Shown here piece by piece: positions 5,901 to 14,086 of a stretch of 19,361 bases of DNA. Source of the DNA: JABDDM01 sp038240295 (lineage in GTDB: Bacteria > Bacteroidota > Ignavibacteria > Palsa-1295); contig JBBSDW010000052.1 of the NCBI GenBank assembly GCA_038240295.1, forward strand, positions 1 through 19,361, given 5' to 3'. How positions within the stretch are numbered: the stretch's first letter is position 1; each line of letters begins with the position of its first letter. The notes under the pieces were generated by a model. That model searched no databases, had not been told where the DNA came from, and worked only from the letters and a program-made list of their open reading frames with translations. The translations under genes were made by a program, and so were the position numbers.

Positions 5901-8044
5901 TATCGGACTTTCCAGATCGTCATCGCACTGTTGTCGAAGAACGGAGTCGCGATCTGGCGGGGATCGATGGCAAGATGTTGACCGATTCTCTTATCTTCGA
6001 TGACATATTTCACTCTGCGACTTTGTAATGCAAGCGCAACATTCCGGACATCACGCGAGAGATAGATCGAATCGATCGTGGCTCTTCGCTCTGCAAGTGT
6101 ACGGCTTGCGATCGGGACTCTGTGTAATCCCTTCGCCTGATCGATCGTCGAGACTGCGCCCAGCAACGCTCCATAAGCCGCACCTTCTGAGATCACCGGC
6201 CGCTCACTGAAAGCAGAATAGAGAAAGAACGACTCGTCGTTGGGTGTATCCGATTTCGCGAGATCGTATCTCCTGGTTGCGATCACATTCAGAGGCGATG
6301 AATGATCGCGCAAGTAATGCAGAGCACCGATTTCGTCACTGGAAATAGTTGAGGCCGCAGAGTTTCTTTCACTCGAAAGTGCGGCTGTGTTACCGATGAA
6401 GCAACCGAGAATCAAGATCGCCGAAACAGAGAGGAAAACAGTGCGATGCTTCAATTCTCGATTTTCCCAAACGGATGATAAGATCAAGACGGTTAGCAAC
6501 AGCGCTGCCATCACACTCACGAGTGGCGCATAGAACGAAAACGCAAGAGGATACCACGCAGGCGAATAGAGCACCGGCAGTGCAAAGCCGATTGGAATGA
6601 GCGCTAATAATAGCCAGAGCAATGGACGTGGCACGTCCTTCAGAATTCCGAACAATCGCTTGCGAAAGAGCACGATTGCGATCAGAACGATCAGCATTCT
6701 TCCATCCGTCACTACGAATCGGATGAGATGAAAGAGAAAGTAAGGAATGATAAGAAGTGAACGGACTGACATGGACGAACCATGCCCGACTGGGTTCAAA
6801 CTCTCGATAGGCATGTGAAGTATGTGCGCAAGACGATTCGCATAACCAAGCAGCGGCGCGCCGGTCAGAAAATCATCGCCTGGCATAAATGGATTCTTGC
6901 CGCTGCTCGAAATCGCGAATGCGACGAGCGACACAAGCATTGCGCCGGCAAGATGTGCGAAGTCCACTCTTCGTTTATGCAGCAGCAGAATAAATTCAAC
7001 AACACAAAGCCCCGCAATGAGAACCGCGAACGTGCTGATCTTCGAACGCGAAAGTATCATGAGCAAGAGCGCGATGAGGACTGTGCAATCAATCCGCGGG
7101 AGTGTTAGAGGCTTTGCAAAAAACTTTGAGACGAGTTGTAGAAGATTCAGGAAAAGGATCGTACCCCACACGAACGATGGACTCAGCGCAAAGCTCCCCT
7201 GCTCTGTACCGGTGAAGGAGCCAAGTAAAAACACGGACGCTACGGCCAACCAGGAAATCCCCCTTTTGTTGGTAAGAGGATAAACAAGTGAATAACTGGA
7301 GATCGCGAGGAGTAAATAATTGAAAATGGGCGCGGCGTATATCGTAAATGTGAATAGGTCGGTCCTCGAAAATTGCTGCGCCGAAATAATGAAGCGATAG
7401 ACATAATCATGATAGTACATCGGCAGCGCGAGTTGATGCAGATCGCGAAGTGTGTCGTAGCTTTTGAGGCTCGAGAATTGTCCGACGAGATACGGAATGT
7501 CGATGCCGAATAGACCGGTTGCGCTGAGATCGCCGTTCGATGTGAAATGAAGCTGATCGAAATTATAAAACTGAAGGAAGACCGAGATCAGAAGAAGTGA
7601 ACCCCATAACACGACCCACGTACGAGTGAAGCCAGGGATGGTGGTCTGTGATCTACCCCGAAGAAGCATTGCGACGAGAAGCAATACCGTGTTGAGTATC
7701 GAGACCGCGACCGCTGTCTCACTCGATGAACCAAAGCTGCCAAGAATTGTAAATAGCGCGGGTGTCACTCCAAGCCCGAGCGCGCCGCCGATCGAGAGGA
7801 TCTCAAGCCATGAGAAATTCCACTTGCGAATTTTTGCAGCACAAAAAACGATCAGCATGCCTGGTAGCACGCCCAGCCAGATCATCACGAGCACATCGGC
7901 AGCGCATGATGCGGGAATATTTCGGAGCGTGAAGATCAATACAAGATTGATCAGCGCGAGAACGGGAAGGATGACCGCGGCCCACGCAAACGATCTTCGT
8001 GAGCTCGGCTTTGCCACGATTGAGCGATCAGGCAGTCGCGGCAA
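5900..8044 (-). CDS. Large polytopic membrane protein, glycosyltransferase-like (GT-C type?)
   Basis: This 714-residue protein has many hydrophobic helices, probably 12 or more, spanning about residues 18-560. A soluble C-terminal domain of about 150 residues follows and ends in AMTIWKVR. A loop with GDLSATGLFGIDIPYLVGQ (171-189) and YYHDY (210-214) is rich in acidic and aromatic residues and is the best candidate active-site region. The tail contains NVIATRRYD and ERPVISEGAAYGALL, a pattern I associate with membrane proteins of surface polysaccharide loci, without a named family. Context supports this: it overlaps the sugar aminotransferase by 17 bases and is coupled to the hemerythrin gene. 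The annotated start is TTG (8044); GTG at 8017 is an alternative. I could not find a close match to a characterised enzyme, so substrate and reaction are unknown. Confidence 0.75.
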   Translation of the reverse strand: MPRLPDRSIVAKPSSRRSFAWAAVILPVLALINLVLIFTLRNIPASCAADVLVMIWLGVLPGMLIVFCAAKIRKWNFSWLEILSIGGALGLGVTPALFTILGSFGSSSETAVAVSILNTVLLLVAMLLRGRSQTTIPGFTRTWVVLWGSLLLISVFLQFYNFDQLHFTSNGDLSATGLFGIDIPYLVGQFSSLKSYDTLRDLHQLALPMYYHDYVYRFIISAQQFSRTDLFTFTIYAAPIFNYLLLAISSYSLVYPLTNKRGISWLAVASVFLLGSFTGTEQGSFALSPSFVWGTILFLNLLQLVSKFFAKPLTLPRIDCTVLIALLLMILSRSKISTFAVLIAGLCVVEFILLLHKRRVDFAHLAGAMLVSLVAFAISSSGKNPFMPGDDFLTGAPLLGYANRLAHILHMPIESLNPVGHGSSMSVRSLLIIPYFLFHLIRFVVTDGRMLIVLIAIVLFRKRLFGILKDVPRPLLWLLLALIPIGFALPVLYSPAWYPLAFSFYAPLVSVMAALLLTVLILSSVWENRELKHRTVFLSVSAILILGCFIGNTAALSSERNSAASTISSDEIGALHYLRDHSSPLNVIATRRYDLAKSDTPNDESFFLYSAFSERPVISEGAAYGALLGAVSTIDQAKGLHRVPIASRTLAERRATIDSIYLSRDVRNVALALQSRRVKYVIEDKRIGQHLAIDPRQIATPFFDNSAMTIWKVR

Positions 8045-9185
8045 CTCGCTTCTCGGTCAGTTCAGCAACGACGCTTTTCACTTCTGCGATCACGTAGTCG
8101 ATCTCTTCTTGCGTTAGCACCGTGTAGAGTGGCAGCGTAATCGTCGAATCGCCGATGCGCTCGGCATTCGGGAACGTGCCTTGCGGAACGTCGAAGTACT
8201 CGATGTAATACGTGAGGCGATTGATCGAACGGAAATTCACCGCGACCCCAATGCCGCGATCCTGCAACACCGAAAGCGCTTCGTCACGAATTTCCGGATC
8301 GACTTGTATCGTGAACAGATGACGGCCATGAATGGAATTCGGCAGCACCTCCGGCATCATGATCCCTGGCGTGTTAGTGAGTCCTGTGGTATAGAGCTGG
8401 CAGATCTCTTCGCGGCGAGCAAGTCGTTCGCCGAGTCGCGGCATCTGCGGCAGCAGGATCGCCGCCTGAATGTCGAACATGTTGCACTTGTATCCAAGCA
8501 TCTCCATATCGTAGTGCTTAAACCTAACCGAGTAACGATCGGCAGCCGACTTATTCATGCCGTGAAGCCTGAGCTTGAGCAGCTTGTCGTAGAGTGCTTC
8601 GTCATTCGTGGTTATTGCGCCGCCCTCGCCGCACGCAAGATTTTTCGTCGCATAAAAACTGAATACCGCCATATCCGAAAGCTCACCTGGCTTCACGCCA
8701 TCGCGTTCACCTTCGACGCAATGCGCGCAATCTTCGATGATCGCCAGGTTATGCTTTTTCGCGATCTTGTGCATTCTGCGCATGTCGCACATTTGGCCAT
8801 AGAGATGCACCGGCAAGATCGCTCGTGTACGCGGTGTGATTGCGGCTTCGATAAGCTCGCAGTCGATGTTGCCAGTGCCCGCCTCGATATCGACGAAGAC
8901 TGGCGTGAGGCCAGCTTCAATGATGATGTTCGCGGTCGCCATGAACGTCATCGGGGTCGTGATGACCTCGTCGCCATCTTCAAGACCCAATGCTTTGAGC
9001 GCAATAAATCCGCCCATCGTCCAGCTCGTAACGCCGGTACAATATTTCGCACGCATGTACTCGGCGAACTGCGCCTCGAATGCTTTCGTCTTCGGGCCGG
9101 AAGTCAAAAACGTCGAGTGGAGAACCTCCGCTACCGAATCGATTTCTTCCTGACCGAGTGGATGCTTGTAAAATTCAACTTTCAT
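8028..9185 (-). CDS. DegT/DnrJ/EryC1/StrS-family sugar aminotransferase
   Basis: This 385-residue PLP enzyme transfers an amino group to an NDP-keto-sugar. Family features are in order: phosphate-binding GVTSWTMGG region (51-59), TPMTFMATAN (77-86), PVHLYGQ (125-131), the cofactor-contacting EDCAH (D152) and the Schiff-base lysine in SFYATKNLACGEGGA (K181). Length is normal. Homologues include WecE, ArnB and PseC types, and sequence alone does not fix the sugar or the position aminated. With the dehydratase at 17404 and the WecD-like acetyltransferase at 18509 it would complete synthesis of an N-acetylated 4-amino-4,6-dideoxyhexose. It starts at ATG and is divergent from fic; an inverted repeat half lies 47 bases upstream of the ATG. 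It leads the set aminotransferase, membrane protein, hemerythrin. Confidence 0.95.
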   Translation of the reverse strand: MKVEFYKHPLGQEEIDSVAEVLHSTFLTSGPKTKAFEAQFAEYMRAKYCTGVTSWTMGGFIALKALGLEDGDEVITTPMTFMATANIIIEAGLTPVFVDIEAGTGNIDCELIEAAITPRTRAILPVHLYGQMCDMRRMHKIAKKHNLAIIEDCAHCVEGERDGVKPGELSDMAVFSFYATKNLACGEGGAITTNDEALYDKLLKLRLHGMNKSAADRYSVRFKHYDMEMLGYKCNMFDIQAAILLPQMPRLGERLARREEICQLYTTGLTNTPGIMMPEVLPNSIHGRHLFTIQVDPEIRDEALSVLQDRGIGVAVNFRSINRLTYYIEYFDVPQGTFPNAERIGDSTITLPLYTVLTQEEIDYVIAEVKSVVAELTEKRVAATA

Positions 9186-9231
9186 TGGCGACAGGGCTAA
9201 GATCGTTTTCCCGAACAGAATGCAAGAGCAT

Positions 9232-9315
9232 AAGTAGAACGGCTGATTCCGAGTAGAAAGTTTGCCGGATATGATCCAAACATCCTCTTAACTCGCTATC
9301 TCAGCTGTTCTACTT
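9232..9315. promoter_or_regulatory. Inverted repeat in the divergent aminotransferase/fic promoter region
   Basis: AAGTAGAACGGCTGA (9232-9246) and TCAGCTGTTCTACTT (9301-9315) are inverted copies matching at 14 of 15 bases, 54 bases apart. Each copy reads TCAGC-N-GTTCTACTT toward the gene on its own side. A third AGTAGAA lies at 9252-9258. Shared control of the divergent genes is a reasonable inference. Confidence 0.5.
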
Positions 9316-9316
9316 T

Positions 9317-9435
9317 CGTTAATAACGATTCGTCCTATTAACGTTTTTGCTAAGCTGCGTTAATTAAATAGTGCAAGTTCGGGAATTCGATAATAAGGAA
9401 TAGAGTTATTAACGCAACGATCAGATTTCGTTAAC
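9317..9435 (+). promoter_or_regulatory. Array of five CGTTAA sites upstream of fic
   Basis: CGTTAA occurs five times in 119 bp, in alternating orientation: 9317-9322 (+), 9338-9343 (-), 9358-9363 (+), 9408-9413 (-) and 9429-9434 (+). Offsets are 21, 20, 50 and 21 bases, near whole helical turns for most steps. The first site is part of the palindrome CGTTA-A-TAACG, and the fourth of GTTA-T-TAAC. The last site ends seven bases before the fic ATG. This arrangement suggests cooperative binding by a dimeric regulator, possibly the winged-helix domain of Fic itself. Confidence 0.55.
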
Positions 9436-9441
9436 ACCATA

Positions 9442-10590
9442 ATGAAAATCGAGGAAATCACATCACAAAGGGCAGGCATTGCGGAAAGGACAGATCACGA
9501 CTATGTCGCATTCTTTCCGGCACCGCTCTTCCCTTCCATTGAATTTTCATCGGAATTGATCGAGGCGGTCTCCAAGGCGGATCTTGCAGTCGGCGAATTG
9601 GCAGGAATTGGAAGGGTGCTGCCGGATCCGAATCTGCTGATCAGCGCATCGCTCAAAAAGGAAGCAGTCTTAAGCTCGAAGATCGAAGGGACGATCACCG
9701 AGTATGATGACCTGTTCGGCTTCGAGATCCTTGGCGATGGATCGAAGGCACCCGAGGATGTGAAAGAGGTGGTTAACTATATCGAAGCGACCCGGTTCGC
9801 AGTCGAACGCTTTCACACGCTTCCGATGAGTTTGCGGCTCGTACGTGAGATCCATAAACTTCTGATGGCTGGGGTCCGTGGAGAGATCGCGACGCCGGGG
9901 GATTTTCGAAAGTCGAAGAATTGGATCGGAAGGCCGGGTTCGACACTGGCGAACGCGACGTATGTAGCGCCTTCGGTCGAAGCAATGATCGAAGCGCTCA
10001 AGGATTGGGAGTCTGCGCATCACAGGGAGTCGAGTTTGCCCGTGATCGTAAAGCTCGCGATCCTGCATGCTCAATTCGAAATGATCCATCCATTCATCGA
10101 TGGCAACGGGCGAGTAGGAAGATTGCTCATCGTATTGCTGCTAACGCACTGGGGGATACTGCCAGCGCCGATCCTCTATCTCTCGGCATATTTTGAGAAG
10201 CATCGCGATGGATACTACGCTGGATTACTCGGCGTCAGCCATCGCGGTGATTGGGAAGAATGGATATTGTACTTCGTTCGAGCGATCTGCGAGCAGGCAA
10301 AGCGTGCAACCGCGCTTTGCAAATCATTGCTCGAAATGCGCGACCGATATGAGCATTCGATCCCGCCAAAACTTCGTACGAAAACGGTGATGTCGCTTCT
10401 GGATCTGCTCTTCAAAAATCCATACATCGATGTGAACTCGTTAAAAGATCATGCTGGTGTCGGATTTCCGACGGCACAGCGAGCGATCGATAATTTGGTG
10501 AACCTTGGCATACTCCGCGAGATCACAGCTCGTAAGCGTTCGCGACTCTGGGAAGCAAAAGAGATCTACGCCCTATTAGCATCCGATTGA
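9442..10590 (+). CDS. Fic-domain protein, class II, with C-terminal winged helix
   Basis: This 382-residue protein has the complete Fic motif HPFIDGNGRVGR (216-227, catalytic H216), expected to transfer AMP from ATP to a hydroxyl group on a target protein. SSKIEG (78-83, E82) fits the (S/T)xxxE(G/N) inhibitory motif, and because it precedes the Fic core this is a class II, self-inhibited enzyme. Residues from about 310 form a winged-helix-like DNA-binding domain (FKNPYIDVNSLKDHAGVGFP, then AQRAIDNLVNLGIL). The start is an ATG without a Shine-Dalgarno site. No antitoxin gene adjoins it, as expected for self-inhibited Fic proteins. It is the only plus-strand gene, lying between two minus-strand glycan gene blocks, with a CGTTAA array before it and REP-like repeats after it. 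Self-regulation through the winged helix is an inference; the target is unknown. Confidence 0.95.
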   Translation: MKIEEITSQRAGIAERTDHDYVAFFPAPLFPSIEFSSELIEAVSKADLAVGELAGIGRVLPDPNLLISASLKKEAVLSSKIEGTITEYDDLFGFEILGDGSKAPEDVKEVVNYIEATRFAVERFHTLPMSLRLVREIHKLLMAGVRGEIATPGDFRKSKNWIGRPGSTLANATYVAPSVEAMIEALKDWESAHHRESSLPVIVKLAILHAQFEMIHPFIDGNGRVGRLLIVLLLTHWGILPAPILYLSAYFEKHRDGYYAGLLGVSHRGDWEEWILYFVRAICEQAKRATALCKSLLEMRDRYEHSIPPKLRTKTVMSLLDLLFKNPYIDVNSLKDHAGVGFPTAQRAIDNLVNLGILREITARKRSRLWEAKEIYALLASD

Positions 10591-10601
10591 TCCTGATGTG
10601 A

Positions 10602-10678
10602 AGATTCGATGGGGCAAGCTAAAGCATACCCCACACGTGGGACATGCTCAGCTTGTCCCAAACACTTTCTCATTTGAG
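10602..10678. repeat. REP-like palindromic repeat, copy B
   Basis: The element has GGGGCAAGCTAAAGC (from 10611) paired with GCTCAGCTTGTCCC (to 10659), tip CCCCACACGTGGG. Flanking bases (ATTCGAT before, AAACACTTTCTC after) are shared with copy C. It lies just after the fic stop codon and, with copy C, fills the gap between convergent genes, where it could act as a bidirectional terminator. Confidence 0.75.
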
Positions 10679-10729
10679 TTAATGATGATCAACGTGCTCA
10701 CTGTATCCTAAGATGTTCTCATTATTTGA

Positions 10730-10799
10730 GATTCGATGGGGCAAGCTAAAGCATACCCCACATGTGGGACATGCTCAGCTTGTCTAAATGACTTTTCTC
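10730..10799. repeat. REP-like palindromic repeat, copy C
   Basis: This is a near-identical direct copy of the element at 10602-10678, with the tip CCCCACATGTGGG. The palindromic part spans about 10738-10784. It lies just beyond the stop codon of the minus-strand membrane protein at 10807. Copies B and C are separated by about 50 bases holding TCTCATT/TTGAG fragments. Confidence 0.75.
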
Positions 10800-10806
10800 T
10801 AATCGC

Positions 10807-12450
10807 CTAATCCAAACACTCTGGAACGCGGGCCACGAGACCTCCGTCATGTCCAAGCCGCGTCATGAAGCCGGCCTCGATCTCACGTGCGAATTTCGAG
10901 TGCAACCGCTCAAGTGCAACGACCTCATAATTTTGGGCGCGAAATGAGATGAGCGGATGGTAATCGCTGAACCGAGGGTCGTGCAGAAGTTCAAAATAGT
11001 GTGACCCGATGACTCCATGACCATACCGAAAAACGCGTCGACACGAATCGTCCTCTGGTCTTGGATAAGCGACCGGAATAAAAATTAAATCGGGTGAACG
11101 CTGCACCAGCACCTGCGCAACTTCCTGATACGAGTGGGCAGCAGCCAGCGCGTTGTCATTCAGGCCAACGAGGTCAATATTCTTGAGCCCTGAGTAATAC
11201 GGGATGATGCCTGCATCTGCCCATGCGAAAGAGATGCTGTCATGACTTGGAAGATCATGAAGGATCGTTGCAATACCGATGTAATTCAAAAAATCGTCAT
11301 CCTGCGTGTGAAGTCCCTCGCGTGAGCGTGGTGACATCAGCGACGTGTAAATATGTATCGCTGCAAAGAGCAGCACGATGGAAAACTGCGCAACTTTCGC
11401 GCGCCCTCTTGTAAGTCTCCAAAGACCGACGCCTGCAAGTACGAAAAGGAACACTTCCACAGAATAGAGGAAGCGATCGTACATCCCCATGATTGGGACC
11501 GGGAATAAATAAAAGCCGAGTACCAAAACGCAAAAAACGCAGATCGGAGTTGTCAGCCGTTTGCTCATGCGATGACGAAACGCAAAGAGCGCTGCGATCA
11601 TCAATGCCGCCGTCGAAAGTCCGAAGCCAAACACATACGCCCTGCCCTGCAAAAGCGTCGTCGAGTCGTGATTCAGGACCTTGATTAAAAAACTGTTCGG
11701 TAGCAGCTTCCCAAAATAGACTAAACGCCAAGCGTGATAGGCTGTGAGAGGGAGAATAAATGCTAAGCCATCCTTCCAGCGTTTGCGCCGAGTGTAAAGT
11801 AGCGTGAGGCAAAGTACCCCGCCTAACAGTGCGCCCTCTGGCCGTGTAAGCGCTGCGAGCAAGGCCAAAACAAACCCGACGACAAATGAGCGCTGATCAA
11901 TAAAATAAAAGGTACGGGCAAAAGCGAAAACACTTGCAAGCAGGAGAAATCCAAACACCGTGGTCTCCATATCGGAGAGCGCATTGAGCCAAACGAGCGG
12001 GGTAAAAAGAAAAAGTAGTGAGACGAAAAAAGGAATGTAGCCTGGCGGTGCACTTAGCTCACGCTTAAGTAAGAGCGTCGTTAGCCGATAGATGAGTAAT
12101 GCACTCGCCAGCAGCAGAGCGATATTTACCGCCCATGCCCACACCAACGGGTTGATCCGTAACCAAAATGAGGGCGTCATGATCAGGACATACAGAAAAT
12201 TGGTATAACCCTCCGTCGGCGCACCTCCAATGTTCCAGACAAGCCCCTTCCCTGCCGCCAGATGTTGCGCGTACCTGAAGGTAATGAATGAATCGTCGAA
12301 TGGAAATCGGTAGCGCTGGGGCCAAACCCCGAACGTGATCGCAACGCCAATAACGAGAAGGATCAACTGCTGGAGCCTTGACGAACGAAGGCCTCCTGAG
12401 ACTTTCTCTACACCGGCAATGGTATTAATGGAGGCGTTATCTTGGATCAT
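10807..12450 (-). CDS. AftB-like GT-C membrane glycosyltransferase
   Basis: This 547-residue polytopic protein has the signature I associate with the AftB-like group of GT-C enzymes: FDDSFITFRYAQHLAAGKG (51-69, with D52/D53 as likely catalytic acids in the first outer loop) and PTEGYTNFL (78-86). About 10 to 12 helices follow, then a soluble C-terminal domain with WADAGIIPYYSG and IDLVGLND, also typical of the group. Such enzymes move sugars from polyprenyl-phosphate donors to acceptors on the outer face of the inner membrane. The donor sugar is unknown. It starts at an ATG and overlaps the upstream paralogous gene by 14 bases, so it is probably the last gene of the operon. It is only distantly similar to the three tandem proteins before it. 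Confidence 0.85.
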   Translation of the reverse strand: MIQDNASINTIAGVEKVSGGLRSSRLQQLILLVIGVAITFGVWPQRYRFPFDDSFITFRYAQHLAAGKGLVWNIGGAPTEGYTNFLYVLIMTPSFWLRINPLVWAWAVNIALLLASALLIYRLTTLLLKRELSAPPGYIPFFVSLLFLFTPLVWLNALSDMETTVFGFLLLASVFAFARTFYFIDQRSFVVGFVLALLAALTRPEGALLGGVLCLTLLYTRRKRWKDGLAFILPLTAYHAWRLVYFGKLLPNSFLIKVLNHDSTTLLQGRAYVFGFGLSTAALMIAALFAFRHRMSKRLTTPICVFCVLVLGFYLFPVPIMGMYDRFLYSVEVFLFVLAGVGLWRLTRGRAKVAQFSIVLLFAAIHIYTSLMSPRSREGLHTQDDDFLNYIGIATILHDLPSHDSISFAWADAGIIPYYSGLKNIDLVGLNDNALAAAHSYQEVAQVLVQRSPDLIFIPVAYPRPEDDSCRRVFRYGHGVIGSHYFELLHDPRFSDYHPLISFRAQNYEVVALERLHSKFAREIEAGFMTRLGHDGGLVARVPECLD

Positions 12451-14086
12451 CTAACCGATAGAGCTTCATGGTGTCGGCCATTGTCAGGTCGGGATTAACA
12501 TAGCTGCGTTTCATATCAAACAAAATGCCGATCGCACTATCGACTAACACGGCATGCGACTCAATGTAACGAGTAAGTTGCGGAGCACCCGTCGCACTGT
12601 CTCGCAATACTTTCGAATCGTAGAGCATGGCGTAGTGAACGTGATAGCGCGCAAGGGTCGTGGCGATCGGCTCTTCCAATTTAGGAAATGCCGGAAAAAG
12701 CGGTGACATGAGCGTGATAGAGCTATCAAGCTCGAGTCCATAGGCGGCGGGGCTTTCAGCAAGGACAACAGGATGACTCATTCCCGCATCTTCGTGAAGG
12801 CGAGTCTGCAGTTTTAGGATCGCGCGATGATTCTCGTTTGAGAATAGTCGGCTGGCAGCAAGCGTCAAATCTGTCTCGGAGATATGCATGACGATGAGAA
12901 TTAATGCGGCGATCCCGACGACCCATTGCACGAACATCGTTGGCGCGCTTTTAAAAAATGCGCGATCAACCACCACAATCATGACAAGCGTCGCGACAAG
13001 CAAGAAGTGCGGCAGATAATAACTGATGCTTCCCTGCAATAGAAGCCAGCTTCCCGCGACGATGCTCGATAGCACGATAAGTGCGCGGATCCGTCCCTCT
13101 TTCGCATAACGATGCCTCTTTCTTATCGCCTCTGCAAGTCCGGTAAATACTGCAACCGCGAGGAGTATAAGGAAAGCCGGAGCTCCATCCCAAAGCAGGA
13201 CGACGCGTTGGACAAGATTATTCCACTGAACCGAGCGACTCAGCATACGCATGATCGGCTTTTGCGCAGTTACATCCACAAACTGGACGTGTTGACCGCT
13301 CGTGCCAAAGAGTGAAAGATCGTGCGTGAAAAGATAATACGTCCCAACAAGAAGAGTGACGACGACAAGGACTCCAAGCATGGCATACGCCGTCCGGTTA
13401 ATCTTTCGAAATGCACCGAGTCGAAAGAGCAGATAGATCGCAAGGGGTAGCAGAAGCGTGATAAGGTGGATTGCGAATAAGAACGCGGTAAGCGTCATTG
13501 CGCTTCCAAATCCAAACCACCATTTCGAGGATCGCTCATGCGAACGTGAAACTTCATTTGCAAAATAAGCGACAGCAAACATCACAAGCAGGGCTACGAG
13601 TATGTCCGATCGCGCCGAATGTGAGGCAAGCGTAATTGCTGGTGCAGTTGCAAGGAGAATAGAGGCGAATCCAGAACCGACAGCACTAGCGCCAAGCTTT
13701 CGCGTGACAAAGTAGATAAAAAGGACTGCGAGCAGTGTCAACAAAAATGTTACGGTCCGCCCGACCGCGATCGCTGGAAAACTTTCGGCAAACACCAACG
13801 CCGGCAAACCATAGAGCAGCGAGGATCCCCAGCTATTACCGAGGAGTACGCCAAGTTGATCGTTGAGCGTCGCGCCATAGGCGTAGGGATGCCGAACGAT
13901 CCCTTCGCTCATTTGCGTCCTGGCTTCGAACATCACCCACGATTCATCGCCGTACCAGTAATTGGCCGAATCGTGTATCGGGTAGATATAAAGTGACCGT
14001 CCCTGCCAGAAGAGCGCGAAGACTGCCAGCAGCAGGAGCACTCTGCCAAACGATGCATCGCCCGATGTTCGCTTCTGCTCGGTCAC
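12437..14086 (-). CDS. Polytopic membrane glycosyltransferase-like protein, tandem paralogue 3
   Basis: This 549-residue protein is the third of three consecutive paralogues. After one helix, a first outer loop carries PIHDSANYWYGDESW (36-50; D39, D47, E48), then RHPYAYGAT and a conserved GRT...SHSAR segment. Later blocks SRSVQWNNLVQR, TLMSPLFPAFP and AMLYDS, and the C-terminal MKLYRLDD, align with both neighbours. Acidic residues in the first outer loop suit a GT-C catalytic site, which suggests a polyprenyl-phosphate-dependent transferase, but no characterised relative is recognised. The start codon is GTG and overlaps the upstream stop by four bases (GTGA). It overlaps the next gene by 14 bases. 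Confidence 0.8.
   Translation of the reverse strand: MTEQKRTSGDASFGRVLLLLAVFALFWQGRSLYIYPIHDSANYWYGDESWVMFEARTQMSEGIVRHPYAYGATLNDQLGVLLGNSWGSSLLYGLPALVFAESFPAIAVGRTVTFLLTLLAVLFIYFVTRKLGASAVGSGFASILLATAPAITLASHSARSDILVALLVMFAVAYFANEVSRSHERSSKWWFGFGSAMTLTAFLFAIHLITLLLPLAIYLLFRLGAFRKINRTAYAMLGVLVVVTLLVGTYYLFTHDLSLFGTSGQHVQFVDVTAQKPIMRMLSRSVQWNNLVQRVVLLWDGAPAFLILLAVAVFTGLAEAIRKRHRYAKEGRIRALIVLSSIVAGSWLLLQGSISYYLPHFLLVATLVMIVVVDRAFFKSAPTMFVQWVVGIAALILIVMHISETDLTLAASRLFSNENHRAILKLQTRLHEDAGMSHPVVLAESPAAYGLELDSSITLMSPLFPAFPKLEEPIATTLARYHVHYAMLYDSKVLRDSATGAPQLTRYIESHAVLVDSAIGILFDMKRSYVNPDLTMADTMKLYRLDDPR

Noticed and set aside
8181..9200. Long plus-strand open frame opposite the aminotransferase gene
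   Set aside because: It is the antisense shadow of a strongly conserved enzyme gene; its translation is rich in Arg and His and shows no recognisable domain.
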